From contig JAHHTQ010000030.1 of NCBI GenBank assembly GCA_020024555.1, positions 1-26,606 of the forward strand: a stretch of 26,606 nt of DNA, read 5' to 3'. This document shows positions 9,457 through 16,734 of the stretch, in pieces. Every line of letters begins with the position of its first letter. Position 1 is the stretch's first letter. A program made the translations under genes and the position numbers. The notes under the pieces are model-generated. The model did not search any database. It saw only the letters and a program-made list of their open reading frames with translations, and was not told the DNA's origin. This DNA comes from Angelakisella sp. (lineage in GTDB: Bacteria > Bacillota > Clostridia > Oscillospirales > Ruminococcaceae).

Positions 9457-9726
9457 TTAACCTGCTGTACGTTTTAACAGTGTTGATGGTGATATTTGAT
9501 TTAAATATATCTTTTGCTCTTTTGCGCATTTGCTTTTTTTGTTAATTTGACTTGTTACCACAAAAGTTTTTGGAATATCATTTGTTATTGATACCACTTG
9601 TTTGTTTTTTTCGGCTTTCGCCAAATACTCCCTTGTTATTTTATCGGTTGTTGTTTTGTCCATATCAAAAAAACCTATTAATTCATCGCTTTTGATGGCT
9701 TTATTTTGCCCAATATGTATATACAT
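9457..9726 (-). CDS. remB: RemB-like DUF370 protein (YaaB family)
   Basis: Small protein of the RemA/RemB (DUF370) group. In B. subtilis RemB (YaaB) is encoded at this same place between recF and gyrB and is linked to activation of extracellular-matrix genes. The 89-residue sequence starts MYIHIGQNKAIKSDELIGFFD, with its hallmark MYIHIG opening, and carries the conserved SxVVTSQI-like strand (TFVVTSQ) and a TLLKRT motif near the end. The match rests on the opening, the closing motif and the synteny. A DNA-binding role is inferred from the RemA family. GGGAG lies just before the ATG. It is 44 bp after recF and 53 bp before gyrB, in the same operon. Confidence 0.85.
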   Translation of the reverse strand: MYIHIGQNKAIKSDELIGFFDMDKTTTDKITREYLAKAEKNKQVVSITNDIPKTFVVTSQINKKSKCAKEQKIYLNQISPSTLLKRTAG

Positions 9727-9769
9727 TTTTTCTCCCTGTCAACAAACTTTTAATTTCACTTTGGAAAAT

Positions 9770-10891
9770 TTATTTTTGGTTTGAATAAATTTCACCATTT
9801 ACCATTCTGAAACTCTTTCCGGATTTAATTCCCTGTATACCTGTCTTATCACAAGATGTTATAAAAATTTGCGTATCCAAAAACTGTTTCAAAAAGAAAT
9901 GTTTTCGGTTTTTGTCAAGTTCACTGAAAACATCATCAAGCAAAAGTATGGGTTTTTCGTTTGTAACTTCTTCTATTACCCTACATTCAGCTATTTTCAG
10001 CGCCAAAGCGCAACTTCGTTGCTGTCCCTGCGAGCCGTAGCTTCTCGCTGATATATTATTGAGAGTTATGTTAAAATCATCACGGTGCGGTCCACTTGTG
10101 GTATATCCGTTTTTTATATCTTCCTGACGGCTGTCTTGTAAACTTTTTAATATTATTTCTTCACATTTATGTCTATCCATATCGGTTGGTAAATTTTTTA
10201 TTGACGGAATATATTCTATATTTATCTTTTCTTTGTCTTTGCTTATTTCCCTGTAAATATCTTTTATATGCGGAGTTATTCTGTCAATATATCTTATACG
10301 GGCATTAATAAGCAAATATATAGGTTTCACCAAACTTTGTTCCCAAGCAAAAAGCGTTTCGGTAAGTAGTGATTTATCTGCATATTTATTATATTTCATT
10401 TCAGAAAGAAGAGTATTTCTTTGATATAAAATTTTATTGAAATTTTGTAAAATCGCGCTGTATCTGGGCATAATTTTACTTATTGCATTATCTAAAAATG
10501 CCCTTCTTTCCGAAGGCCCGTCTTTTATAAGCGAAAGTTCGGTCGGGGAAAAAATTACACTGTTAAAAACTCCTGTCAATTCATTCGGCGTAGCTTTAAT
10601 TTCGTTTATATATATGTTTTTATTTTTGCCGAGAATTATTTTTATTTCCTGCTCTCTGCCACCGGAAAAAAACCTTGCCAAAATTTCAGCGTTCTCACAC
10701 CCAAATTTTAAAAGTTCATTTTCCTTTGCGCCCCTAAAACTCTTTTGACCGGTCAGCAAATATATCGCTTCAACCAAATTAGTCTTTCCCTGCGCATTGT
10801 CACCATATATAATATTAACTTTTTCATGTGGATTTAACACTTGCTTTTGTAAATTTCTGTAATTTTTAAGTTCCAAACTTAATAATTTCAA
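9770..10891 (-). CDS. recF: DNA replication and repair protein RecF
   Basis: SMC-like ATPase that, with RecO and RecR, helps load RecA at gaps and stalled forks. The 373-residue protein begins MKLLSLELKNYRNL and has Walker A GDNAQGKT (30-37), the ABC-type signature region GSQGQQRSCALALKIAE and Walker B PILLLDDVFSELD. The start codon is TTG (10889-10891), overlapping the yaaA stop as TTGA, with GAGGT about 8 bases upstream inside yaaA. This arrangement suggests translational coupling to yaaA. The family length is normal. Confidence 0.96.
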   Translation of the reverse strand: MKLLSLELKNYRNLQKQVLNPHEKVNIIYGDNAQGKTNLVEAIYLLTGQKSFRGAKENELLKFGCENAEILARFFSGGREQEIKIILGKNKNIYINEIKATPNELTGVFNSVIFSPTELSLIKDGPSERRAFLDNAISKIMPRYSAILQNFNKILYQRNTLLSEMKYNKYADKSLLTETLFAWEQSLVKPIYLLINARIRYIDRITPHIKDIYREISKDKEKINIEYIPSIKNLPTDMDRHKCEEIILKSLQDSRQEDIKNGYTTSGPHRDDFNITLNNISARSYGSQGQQRSCALALKIAECRVIEEVTNEKPILLLDDVFSELDKNRKHFFLKQFLDTQIFITSCDKTGIQGIKSGKSFRMVNGEIYSNQK

Positions 10892-11112
10892 TTTTGTATT
10901 ACCTCATATATGGTTTTATCTCCGTTTACCTGTACAGTGTCACCGTTACGAAGTTTCTTTCCACGCATTGTGCAAACTTCTCCGTTTACAAGTATTTCAC
11001 CTTTTTGTACCATTTCTTTGGCGCTCCCGCCGGTAAGGGAAGCTCCGCTCAGTTTCAAAAAACTGTCAAGCTTTATATATTCTGTTATAACTTCTATTTT
11101 TTTTGTTTCCAT
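10888..11112 (-). CDS. yaaA: S4-domain RNA-binding protein YaaA
   Basis: Small S4-like RNA-binding protein always found between dnaN and recF in Firmicutes. In B. subtilis YaaA (RlbA) is associated with ribosome assembly. The 74 residues are essentially one S4 domain: KLDSFLKLSGASLTGGSAKEMV, GEILVNGEVCTMRGKKL and the final RNGDTVQV. A clear AAGGAG lies 12 bases upstream of the ATG, slightly farther than usual, and only 5 bases after the dnaN stop. Its TGA overlaps the TTG start of recF. Confidence 0.92.
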   Translation of the reverse strand: METKKIEVITEYIKLDSFLKLSGASLTGGSAKEMVQKGEILVNGEVCTMRGKKLRNGDTVQVNGDKTIYEVIQN

Positions 11113-11130
11113 AAAAATAAATTTCTCCTT

Positions 11131-12237
11131 TTAATTATCATCTTTCAGACGCATTGGCAGTACTAAAAACAGATAATCATCACCGTTTGGCGGTAATACC
11201 CTCATTGGCGCAAGCGTTCCCGACAGTTCCAAACGAACTTCGTCGGTGTCTGTGTTGCGTAGCGCATCTATTAAAAATTTATTGTTAAAACCAATTCTTA
11301 TTGATTCGCCTTCTGTTTTACAGTTGCATTCATCGTACGCTTTTCCTATTGTTGTTGTGCATGAAATTTTCACACTGTTTTCTTCAAAAGATAATTTTAA
11401 CGGATTTTTCAGTTTATCGTTAATAAGAAGCGAGGTTCTGTCTATTGATGAAATAAATTCCTGTCTGTTTACTGTTACTTTTAAATTTGTATCTTTTGGT
11501 ATCGCTGATTTGTAATCAATAAAATCACCTTCAATTAAACGTGAAATAATGGTTGTTTCCATAACGTTTATTAATATATGTTGAGAAGAAATAACTATTT
11601 CCATTTCAATATCTTCGGGTTTTATTAATTTTAAAAGTTCTGATAAGGTTTTTGACGGAACAATAAAATGTACGTTTGATGTGGCATCTGCATTACATTT
11701 ACACATAGCAAGTCTAAATCCGTCCATAGCGACCACTGTAAGTTTATCGTTACTGTAATCAAACAAAACTCCTGTATATACAGGTTTATCATCTGTTGTT
11801 GCAACAGCAAAAAGAACTTGGCTTATAAGCTGACAAAAACTTTTTTGTTCTATTGTTATTTTTTCAAGGTGTTCTACTTTTGGCATCTCCGGAAATTGCA
11901 AGGCATTGATTCCTACAAGAGTATATTCGCTGTTTCCAGATGTTATGTGTATTAATAATTTATCATCTGTTTCTATTGTTATATTATCATTTTTACATTT
12001 GCGTACTATATCTGTGAAAAATTTTGCCGGAACAACTATTTCACCTGTCTCTGTATTTGATGCATCTATTGTTTCTGTTATACACAGTTCTGTATTAAAA
12101 CCCGTAAAGCAAACACTGTTTACAGAAGTAACAATGTGTATTCCTTCGAGCGCAGGTTCTGTTGATCTTTGTGATACAGCCAGTACAACTCTTGATATAG
12201 CTTGATTTAGTACTTGTACATTTGATGTAAATTTCAT
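11131..12237 (-). CDS. dnaN: DNA polymerase III beta subunit (sliding clamp)
   Basis: Ring-shaped dimer that tethers DNA polymerase III to its template and binds many replication and repair proteins. The 368-residue length is right for the family, with three repeated clamp domains. It opens MKFTSNVQVLNQAISRVVLAVSQR split across residues 1-24, contains the conserved region around YTGVLFDYSNDKLTVVAMDGFRLA (about 150-175) and ends with the typical LVLPMRL. The ribosome binding site AAAAGGAG lies upstream of the ATG. It is separated from dnaA by 350 bp that probably hold part of the origin. Confidence 0.97.
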   Translation of the reverse strand: MKFTSNVQVLNQAISRVVLAVSQRSTEPALEGIHIVTSVNSVCFTGFNTELCITETIDASNTETGEIVVPAKFFTDIVRKCKNDNITIETDDKLLIHITSGNSEYTLVGINALQFPEMPKVEHLEKITIEQKSFCQLISQVLFAVATTDDKPVYTGVLFDYSNDKLTVVAMDGFRLAMCKCNADATSNVHFIVPSKTLSELLKLIKPEDIEMEIVISSQHILINVMETTIISRLIEGDFIDYKSAIPKDTNLKVTVNRQEFISSIDRTSLLINDKLKNPLKLSFEENSVKISCTTTIGKAYDECNCKTEGESIRIGFNNKFLIDALRNTDTDEVRLELSGTLAPMRVLPPNGDDYLFLVLPMRLKDDN

Positions 12238-12240
12238 TTT

Positions 12241-12587
12241 TAAAATTATCTCCTTTTAAGAATATATTTTTAACAATAAAATAATATTAGAGTTAAATAT
12301 TTATTCGTTAGAAATATATAATATATATATATAAATATATTATATTAATAGTATTAGTAGTAGAGGGTGTTAGTTTGGTTAAAAAGTTTGCAAAGCCTTA
12401 TTTAATCTGATTTTTTATAAGTTTTTTTGTGTGAAAATGCTGTATAAACAAATGTTAATCTTGTCGAAAAAAACAGTATTTTAAACTTTTTATATAGTTT
12501 TTACAGTTAATTGTTAAAGTTCTTGTTAATTTGATTTTTTGTTTAAACACTAACTATTCAACAATTAACATTGTTTTTGTTGAATAG
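12241..12587. other. oriC: dnaA-dnaN intergenic region, probable oriC unwinding half
   Basis: About 350 bases without a gene. From the dnaA side it holds an inverted repeat overlapping the dnaA stop, an A+T-rich stretch with degenerate DnaA-box-like sequences (for example TTTCACACA on the minus strand at 12428-12436), a GC-rich patch, a run of TAG-type triplets and an alternating A/T block (about 12316-12345), then the dnaN leader. This matches the order of the B. subtilis dnaA-dnaN origin segment. No canonical TTATCCACA box was seen here. Confidence 0.65.
12346..12371 (+). promoter_or_regulatory. DnaA-trio-like element next to GC-rich patch
   Basis: Reading 3' to 5' on the plus strand from 12363 the triplets are GAT, GAT, GAT, TAT, GAT, AAT (12346-12363). 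The GC-rich AGAGGGTG (12364-12371) lies on the 3' side and a long alternating A/T tract on the 5' side. This is the published arrangement of DnaA-trios in the basal unwinding system of bacterial origins, where DnaA filaments engage single-stranded DNA. Missing from the usual pattern is a strong DnaA box directly beside the GC patch. Confidence 0.6.
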
Positions 12588-12590
12588 TTA
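12551..12590. repeat. 14-bp inverted repeat overlapping the dnaA stop codon
   Basis: The arm TAACTATTCAACAA (12551-12564) is perfectly complementary to 12577-12590, with a 12-base loop. The right arm includes the dnaA stop codon (12588-12590). On the minus strand the hairpin is followed by GTGTTTAAAC, not a U-run, so it is not a textbook terminator. It may slow ribosomes or polymerase at the end of dnaA, protect the mRNA end, or be a structural part of the origin. Confidence 0.7.
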
Positions 12591-14036
12591 ACTTGCTTTA
12601 ATATTTTTTATTATGTCATCAATAATTTCTTTTACACGTGTGTTTTGCTTTATCATCTTATTTACCTGTTGACAGGCATACACAACTGTACTGTGGTCAC
12701 GGTTGTTAAATTCTTCGCCTATGGCTGTTGTTGACATAGGAGTAATTTCCCTGATTATATACATAGATATTTGTCGCGCGATAGATATGTTGCCTGCCCG
12801 CTTGCTTCCTCGAATATCTTCCGGTGTTACACAGTATGTACGGGCGACTTCCGTAACTATACGGTCAACAGTCATAGGCAGAGGTTGGTGATCGTTTAGT
12901 ATATCTTTTATGGCTGTTTGGGCAAGCAAAATTGTCGGCGCAGACCCCGCAAGTTGATTATAGGCATTTAGTTTTTTAACAACACCTTCAAGTTGACGGA
13001 TATTGGTTTTTAGCCTATTTGAAATATAGTCGCAGACATCATCGGGAATCATAAAGTGCAAAAGTTCTGCTTTTCTTTTTATTATTGCCATTCTTGTTTC
13101 AAAGTCGGGAGCTTGTATATCGGCAAGCAGTCCCCATTCAAAACGTGTGCGAAGTCTGTCTTCAAGTGTTTTTATTTCTTTTGGCGGACGGTCGCTGGTA
13201 AGAATAATCTGTTTGCCTGCGTGATATAAAGTATTGAATGTGTGGAAAAATTCTTCCTGTGTGCTTTCCTTACCGCCTATAAACTGAATATCGTCAACGG
13301 CAAGCAAGTCGGCGGCTCTGTATTTATCATGAAATTCCTGTGTGTTTTTTCTGCTGATAGCATTAATAAGTTCGTTTGTGAATTCTTCACCTTTTACATA
13401 AATAATGTTGAAAGTTGGATTGTTTTTTCTTATTTCTTCGCATATAGCGCAAACAAGGTGGGTTTTGCCAAGTCCGGAATCTCCGTAAATAAACAGCGGG
13501 TTATAGCTCTTTGCGGGATTTGTTGCAACAGCCCAGCTTGCCGCATGCGCAAATTTATTCGATGAACCGATTATGAATGTATCAAAGTTATATTCGTACT
13601 CACCGCCGAACGGTTGGTCGGAAACTGTAAGATTTGTGGCGGAATAGTTATCGGGAGCGGGGTTTGTATATGTTGGTATTTGCGTAGTCTGTGTCGATAA
13701 TATTGACTGTTGTGAAGAATATTGTGTAATAGGTGTCTTTTGCGCATAGGTAGTAGGTTTATTTATAGGCGTTGCATTTGTTAAGTGGTTTGTTTCGCAA
13801 ACAAATTGTATGTTTACGGAAAAACCTATTACACTTTCAAATGATTCTGTAAGAAGTGTCATATACTTTTCTTCAAGTATATTTTTCTTGAATTCTGTTT
13901 TTATTGACAGAACAAAGTTATTTCCGTCAAAACTGATAGGTTTTAAATCTGACAGCCACAGTCCATACGCAACCTCACTTATTTTATCTTTACAAGTAAG
14001 CATGGCAAGGTCAAAGACTTCTTTTAATGTATCCAT
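12588..14036 (-). CDS. dnaA: Chromosomal replication initiator protein DnaA
   Basis: AAA+ ATPase that binds DnaA boxes, forms a filament on the origin and opens it for replisome loading. With the ATG at 14036 (GGAGAAGAA directly upstream) it has 482 residues; an upstream in-frame ATG would add 21 unconserved residues and lacks a ribosome binding site. Domain I covers about 1-80 and a Thr/Gln/Pro-rich linker about 85-140. The AAA+ domain has Walker A GDSGLGKT (185-192) and Walker B LLAVDD (244-249). C-terminal domain IV carries the signature NNRDHSTVVYAC. A promoter and a cluster of DnaA-box-like sites lie upstream, which suggests autoregulation. Confidence 0.98.
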   Translation of the reverse strand: MDTLKEVFDLAMLTCKDKISEVAYGLWLSDLKPISFDGNNFVLSIKTEFKKNILEEKYMTLLTESFESVIGFSVNIQFVCETNHLTNATPINKPTTYAQKTPITQYSSQQSILSTQTTQIPTYTNPAPDNYSATNLTVSDQPFGGEYEYNFDTFIIGSSNKFAHAASWAVATNPAKSYNPLFIYGDSGLGKTHLVCAICEEIRKNNPTFNIIYVKGEEFTNELINAISRKNTQEFHDKYRAADLLAVDDIQFIGGKESTQEEFFHTFNTLYHAGKQIILTSDRPPKEIKTLEDRLRTRFEWGLLADIQAPDFETRMAIIKRKAELLHFMIPDDVCDYISNRLKTNIRQLEGVVKKLNAYNQLAGSAPTILLAQTAIKDILNDHQPLPMTVDRIVTEVARTYCVTPEDIRGSKRAGNISIARQISMYIIREITPMSTTAIGEEFNNRDHSTVVYACQQVNKMIKQNTRVKEIIDDIIKNIKAS

Positions 14037-14082
14037 TTCTTCTCCGTTTCTTTTTTTGTGAATTTTAATATAATTTTCTCGG

Positions 14083-14121
14083 TTTTGCACATTGTGCAAA
14101 AGAACTTTTTTCTGTGAATAA
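14083..14121. promoter_or_regulatory. DnaA-box cluster in the dnaA leader
   Basis: TTATTCACA (minus strand, 14113-14121) fits the relaxed DnaA-box consensus TTATNCACA exactly. Beside it, TTTTGCACATTGTGCAAAA (14083-14101) is a perfect 9+1+9 palindrome whose two halves each read TTTTGCACA, a one-mismatch DnaA box. This gives three boxes within 39 bp, 47-85 bp upstream of the dnaA start. A weaker copy (AAATTCACA, minus, 14057-14065) is closer to the gene. The likely roles are origin binding and repression of dnaA by its product. Confidence 0.65.
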
Positions 14122-14208
14122 CAATATGTTTTCAGTATTGTTATTTTAAATAAAATGTTATTATTTTACTTGATTTATCAGTATTTTTTTGCATAACTAT
14201 ACTATGAT

Positions 14209-14238
14209 ATTATACCATAAAAACATCAACATTTGCAA
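14209..14238 (-). promoter_or_regulatory. Sigma-A type promoter of dnaA
   Basis: On the minus strand, -35 TTGCAA (14233-14238), an 18-bp spacer and -10 TATAAT (14209-14214). It points at dnaA, about 170 bp upstream of its start codon, leaving a long leader that contains the DnaA-box cluster. Confidence 0.6.
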
Positions 14239-14267
14239 CATTTATCTTCTATTATTAATAGAAATTG

Positions 14268-14289
14268 TTTACATTTGTTTAAATGTAAA
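14268..14289. repeat. 9-bp hairpin in the A+T-rich origin tract
   Basis: TTTACATTT (14268-14276), a four-base loop GTTT, then AAATGTAAA (14281-14289): a perfect 9-bp inverted repeat. It is not followed by a T-run and lies upstream of both divergent promoters. A structural role in the origin or chance in A/T-rich sequence are both possible. Confidence 0.45.
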
Positions 14290-14424
14290 AAATATATAAA
14301 TTTAAACTAAAAATTTAAGTGATTTTTTTAGTTGATAAATAAAAAAATGTATTGCATTAAAAAATATTATTTGTAAATTTTTGTTTGTTTTATATTTCTA
14401 TATCAATAAATAAATAAAAATGGG

Positions 14425-14453
14425 TTGACATTGTAACTATACTCATTTATAAT
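14425..14453 (+). promoter_or_regulatory. Consensus sigma-A promoter of rpmH
   Basis: Perfect -35 TTGACA (14425-14430), 17-bp spacer and perfect -10 TATAAT (14448-14453). Transcription would start about 100 bases upstream of the rpmH ATG. It is one of the strongest promoter matches in the window, as expected for a ribosomal protein gene. Confidence 0.85.
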
Positions 14454-14469
14454 ATGTAAGGTAAAAGTA

Positions 14470-14497
14470 TTGACAGTATGGGCAATATACCTATACC
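14470..14497 (+). promoter_or_regulatory. Possible second rpmH promoter
   Basis: Perfect -35 TTGACA (14470-14475) with a 16-bp spacer to TATACC (14492-14497), 45 bp downstream of the first promoter. The -10 box is imperfect, so this is only a candidate for a tandem promoter. Confidence 0.4.
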
Positions 14498-14562
14498 GGT
14501 TTATCTGAATAAAAAAAGAGTATATTGTAAAGTGTACTGAATTGTAAGGAGGGAAAAAGATA

Positions 14563-14697
14563 ATGAAAAGAACATACCAACCTAAAAAAAGACAAAGAAG
14601 TAAAGTTCACGGTTTTCGTAAAAGAATGAGAACAGCAAATGGTAGAAAAGTACTTGCTCGCAGACGTGCAAAAGGTCGTAAAGAGCTAACTCTTTAA
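14563..14697 (+). CDS. rpmH: 50S ribosomal protein L34
   Basis: The 44-residue, extremely basic ribosomal protein L34, from MKRTYQPKKRQRSKVHGFR to GRKELTL. It matches the family over its whole length: KRTYQP opening, HGFRKRM, and RRRAKGRK near the end. A strong AAGGAGGG ribosome binding site lies 9 bases before the ATG. It is the first gene of the right arm, starting rpmH-rnpA-yidD-yidC-jag. A hairpin after it probably reduces transcription into rnpA, which needs far less product. Confidence 0.97.
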   Translation: MKRTYQPKKRQRSKVHGFRKRMRTANGRKVLARRRAKGRKELTL

Positions 14698-14741
14698 TAA
14701 GACTTTTTTTAAAAAACGTAAAAGAGTAATTCTTTGATGTC

Positions 14742-14768
14742 AGCCCACATTTATGTGGGCTTTGTTTT
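14742..14768 (+). terminator. Terminator/attenuator between rpmH and rnpA
   Basis: Perfect 9-bp stem AGCCCACAT / ATGTGGGCT (14742-14750, 14753-14761) with a 2-base gap at the centre, followed by TTGTTTTT on the plus strand, 45 bp after the rpmH stop. It probably ends most rpmH transcripts; a separate rnpA promoter lies just downstream. Confidence 0.8.
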
Positions 14769-14789
14769 TAAGTGTAACTTGCGCGGTTT

Positions 14790-14798
14790 TGGTATAAT
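14790..14798 (+). promoter_or_regulatory. Extended -10 promoter of rnpA
   Basis: TGGTATAAT (14790-14798) is a perfect extended -10 element, located after the rpmH terminator and 68 bp upstream of the rnpA ATG. No good -35 box is found at 17 bp, which fits the extended -10 class. Confidence 0.5.
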
Positions 14799-14865
14799 TT
14801 TTATTAATATCAAATAATATCAAAAAAATACGTGATGCAAAGAATTTGACAAAAGAAGGAATATT

Positions 14866-15210
14866 ATGCCTTTATATTATGTGATAAAAGAAAATAAGGA
14901 CTTTGTAAGACTGTATAGACGTGGAAAAAGTTGCGTTGACCCGTTACTTGTAACATATATTTTTTTTAACAAATCAAATAGGACACGAATAGGAATAACC
15001 GCAACAAAAAAAATTGGTGGGGCAGTACAGCGAAATCGCGCCAAGAGAGTGATTAGAGCGGCAATAAGAGAACAGGATTTAAGTTTGCTGAAAGGCTGTG
15101 ATATAGTATTTGTCGCAAGGACAAAAACAACGCTCTGTAAAAGTACGGAGGTAAGCAAAGTTATGAAAAAACATTTTGAAAAATTATTGTTAAACAGAAA
15201 AGATAAATAA
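14866..15210 (+). CDS. rnpA: Ribonuclease P protein component
   Basis: Protein subunit of RNase P, which assists the catalytic RNA in removing 5' leaders from precursor tRNAs. The 114-residue basic protein carries the family RNR signature in KKIGGAVQRNRAKRVIRAAIRE and the opening YYVIKENKDFVRLYRRGKS. AGAAGGA lies 7 bases upstream of the ATG. It is 168 bp after rpmH and 37 bp before yidD, the standard arrangement. Confidence 0.96.
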   Translation: MPLYYVIKENKDFVRLYRRGKSCVDPLLVTYIFFNKSNRTRIGITATKKIGGAVQRNRAKRVIRAAIREQDLSLLKGCDIVFVARTKTTLCKSTEVSKVMKKHFEKLLLNRKDK

Positions 15211-15247
15211 TCTTTTATATAACTTTTTTAAAAAACAAAATTAAACT

Positions 15248-15532
15248 ATGATTGAAAAAATATATATTTTTTTTAAAGACAAACTGTTTCTGGGTTCAAT
15301 TAGATTTTATCAAAAAAATATTTCGTCCGGACGCCCACGCTCATGTCGGTTTTATCCAACGTGTTCAGCGTATACTTATAAAGCTATTGAACGATTTGGA
15401 ATTTTTCGTGGCGCAATAATGGGAATGTGCAGAATACTTAGGTGTAATCCGTTTTGCAAAAGTGGATATGACCCCGTTCCGGAAAAGTTTTCGTTAAAAC
15501 CTTTTGCCGGTGTTATAAAAAAAGATGAATGA
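15248..15532 (+). CDS. yidD: Membrane protein insertion efficiency factor YidD
   Basis: Small membrane-associated protein thought to aid insertion of proteins by YidC. The 94 residues include the family hallmark RSCRFYPTCSAYTYKAIERFG, read in two parts from residue 32, and the distal RCNPFCKSGYDPVP. A family-typical amphipathic start (FLGSIRFYQKNIS) precedes them. There is no good ribosome binding site before the ATG at 15248: the upstream bases are only A/T. Translation may depend on coupling to rnpA, or the start may differ. Next gene: yidC, 109 bp downstream. Confidence 0.92.
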   Translation: MIEKIYIFFKDKLFLGSIRFYQKNISSGRPRSCRFYPTCSAYTYKAIERFGIFRGAIMGMCRILRCNPFCKSGYDPVPEKFSLKPFAGVIKKDE

Positions 15533-15641
15533 TGAATATATTAAATTTAATATATTAAAATTCAAAGAGAAGGTTTATAAAAAAACCAATAAATTTTACT
15601 GAGAGAAAAGGTCGTATAAATCGACTGTAAGAGGAAAACGT

Positions 15642-16706
15642 ATGAATACAATAATGAGAATTTTTGGTGTTCCATTAGGTTTTATAATGTGGGCAACATA
15701 CAAAATAATACCTAACTATTTAGTGGCGCTTTTGCTGTTTACCATTATATCAAAAGCGTTGCTTATTCCGTTTGCTATCAAACAGCAAAAAGGCTCTGTA
15801 AAAATGCAGAGAATGCAACCAAAAATAAAAGAGATACAAGCAAAGTATAAAAATAATCCGCAAAAACAACAAGAAGAGTTACAGGCGCTATACCAACGTG
15901 AGAATTACAGTATGCTGTCCGGTTGTTTGCCTATGCTTATTCAAATGCCGATATTATTTGGTCTTATCGACGTTATTTATCGTCCTTTGACTCACTTGCT
16001 ACACGTACCGGCAGAAATTCTTTCCAAAATACAAAGTATAATAATGGCAAATCCCACTGTATTTACAGCAAATAACCTGTACGCCCCTGAAATAGATTAT
16101 CTGAAAGCAGTACAAACAGCGCCGCAAATGTTTGCAGAACTCGGTAACGATATGGTTGCCCATATTCAGTCACTGAATATGACGTTTATGGGAATAGATC
16201 TTTCTATGCGTCCTGACGTAAACGGTTTTTGGAGTCTACTGATGTTAGTTCCTATTATCTCGGGTGTGACAGCGTTAATGCAAAGTATAGTAATGCAAAA
16301 AATGACACCCGGCGCAGATAACAATACCAATGGCGGTTTAAAAATGATGACATATATGATGCCGTTAATGTCAATATGGTTTACAACATTCGTTCCAATG
16401 GGTGTTGGTTTTTACTGGATATTCTCAAACATATTCGGTTTGGCGCAATCACTGATACTAAATCATTATTGGAATCCAAAGAAAATAGCGGAAGAACTTG
16501 ACAGAGAAGAAGCAGCAAGAAAAGAGCAGGAACGTCAAGAAAAAATAGAGGCTAAGAAATTGGCAAAAGAAACCGGCGAAGGAAACGAAAAAGCAATGTC
16601 ACAAAAAGAAAAAGACAGACAAAGACTTGCCGAAGCAAGAAGAAGAAATGCTGAAAAATATGGTGATTATACAGATTTTGAGTTCGGCAACGAGGACGAG
16701 AAATAA
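15642..16706 (+). CDS. yidC: Membrane protein insertase YidC/SpoIIIJ (Oxa1 family)
   Basis: Inserts membrane proteins alone or with SecYEG. The 354-residue protein has the Gram-positive form without a large periplasmic domain. The first core segment (about residues 28-48) carries a positive residue, Lys38, in the position of the hydrophilic groove. A coiled cytoplasmic hairpin follows (MQRMQPKIKEIQAKYKNNPQ), then GCLPMLIQMPILFGLIDVIY and three more membrane segments to FSNIFGLAQSLILNHYW. The tail (from about 285) is long, charged and Lys/Glu/Arg-rich, typical for ribosome contact. No lipobox is present at the N-terminus, unlike B. subtilis SpoIIIJ. AGAGGAAAA precedes the ATG. A 22-bp perfect A/T palindrome lies in the yidD-yidC gap (about 15536-15557). 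Confidence 0.95.
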   Translation: MNTIMRIFGVPLGFIMWATYKIIPNYLVALLLFTIISKALLIPFAIKQQKGSVKMQRMQPKIKEIQAKYKNNPQKQQEELQALYQRENYSMLSGCLPMLIQMPILFGLIDVIYRPLTHLLHVPAEILSKIQSIIMANPTVFTANNLYAPEIDYLKAVQTAPQMFAELGNDMVAHIQSLNMTFMGIDLSMRPDVNGFWSLLMLVPIISGVTALMQSIVMQKMTPGADNNTNGGLKMMTYMMPLMSIWFTTFVPMGVGFYWIFSNIFGLAQSLILNHYWNPKKIAEELDREEAARKEQERQEKIEAKKLAKETGEGNEKAMSQKEKDRQRLAEARRRNAEKYGDYTDFEFGNEDEK

Positions 16707-16734
16707 TATCTGTTTTAAATAGGGAGGCGTTAAA

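Larger units (their letters stand above)
14037..14562. other. oriC: dnaA-rpmH intergenic region, origin half with divergent promoters
   Basis: About 525 bases without a gene. Near dnaA it holds DnaA-box-like sequences (14057-14121), another near-match TTATGCAAA on the minus strand (14188-14196, one mismatch to TTATNCACA) and the dnaA promoter (14209-14238). The middle (about 14240-14420) is almost pure A/T with a 9-bp hairpin. The right part carries the rpmH promoters. Genes diverge from here, so the replication start is placed in this region and/or the dnaA-dnaN gap. Confidence 0.75.

Noticed and set aside
13785..13805. Palindromic TTTGTTTCGCAAACAAA as a parS-like site
   Set aside because: Inside the dnaA coding sequence and does not contain the CACGTG core of parS.
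14037..14099. Upstream ATG that would extend DnaA by 21 residues
   Set aside because: Lacks a ribosome binding site; the extension overlaps the binding site of the downstream ATG and is unlike other DnaA N-termini.
15533..15641. Possible MifM-like regulatory leader peptide upstream of yidC
   Set aside because: Only a 9-codon frame (ATG to TAA, within an A/T palindrome) is found; too short to sense membrane insertion.
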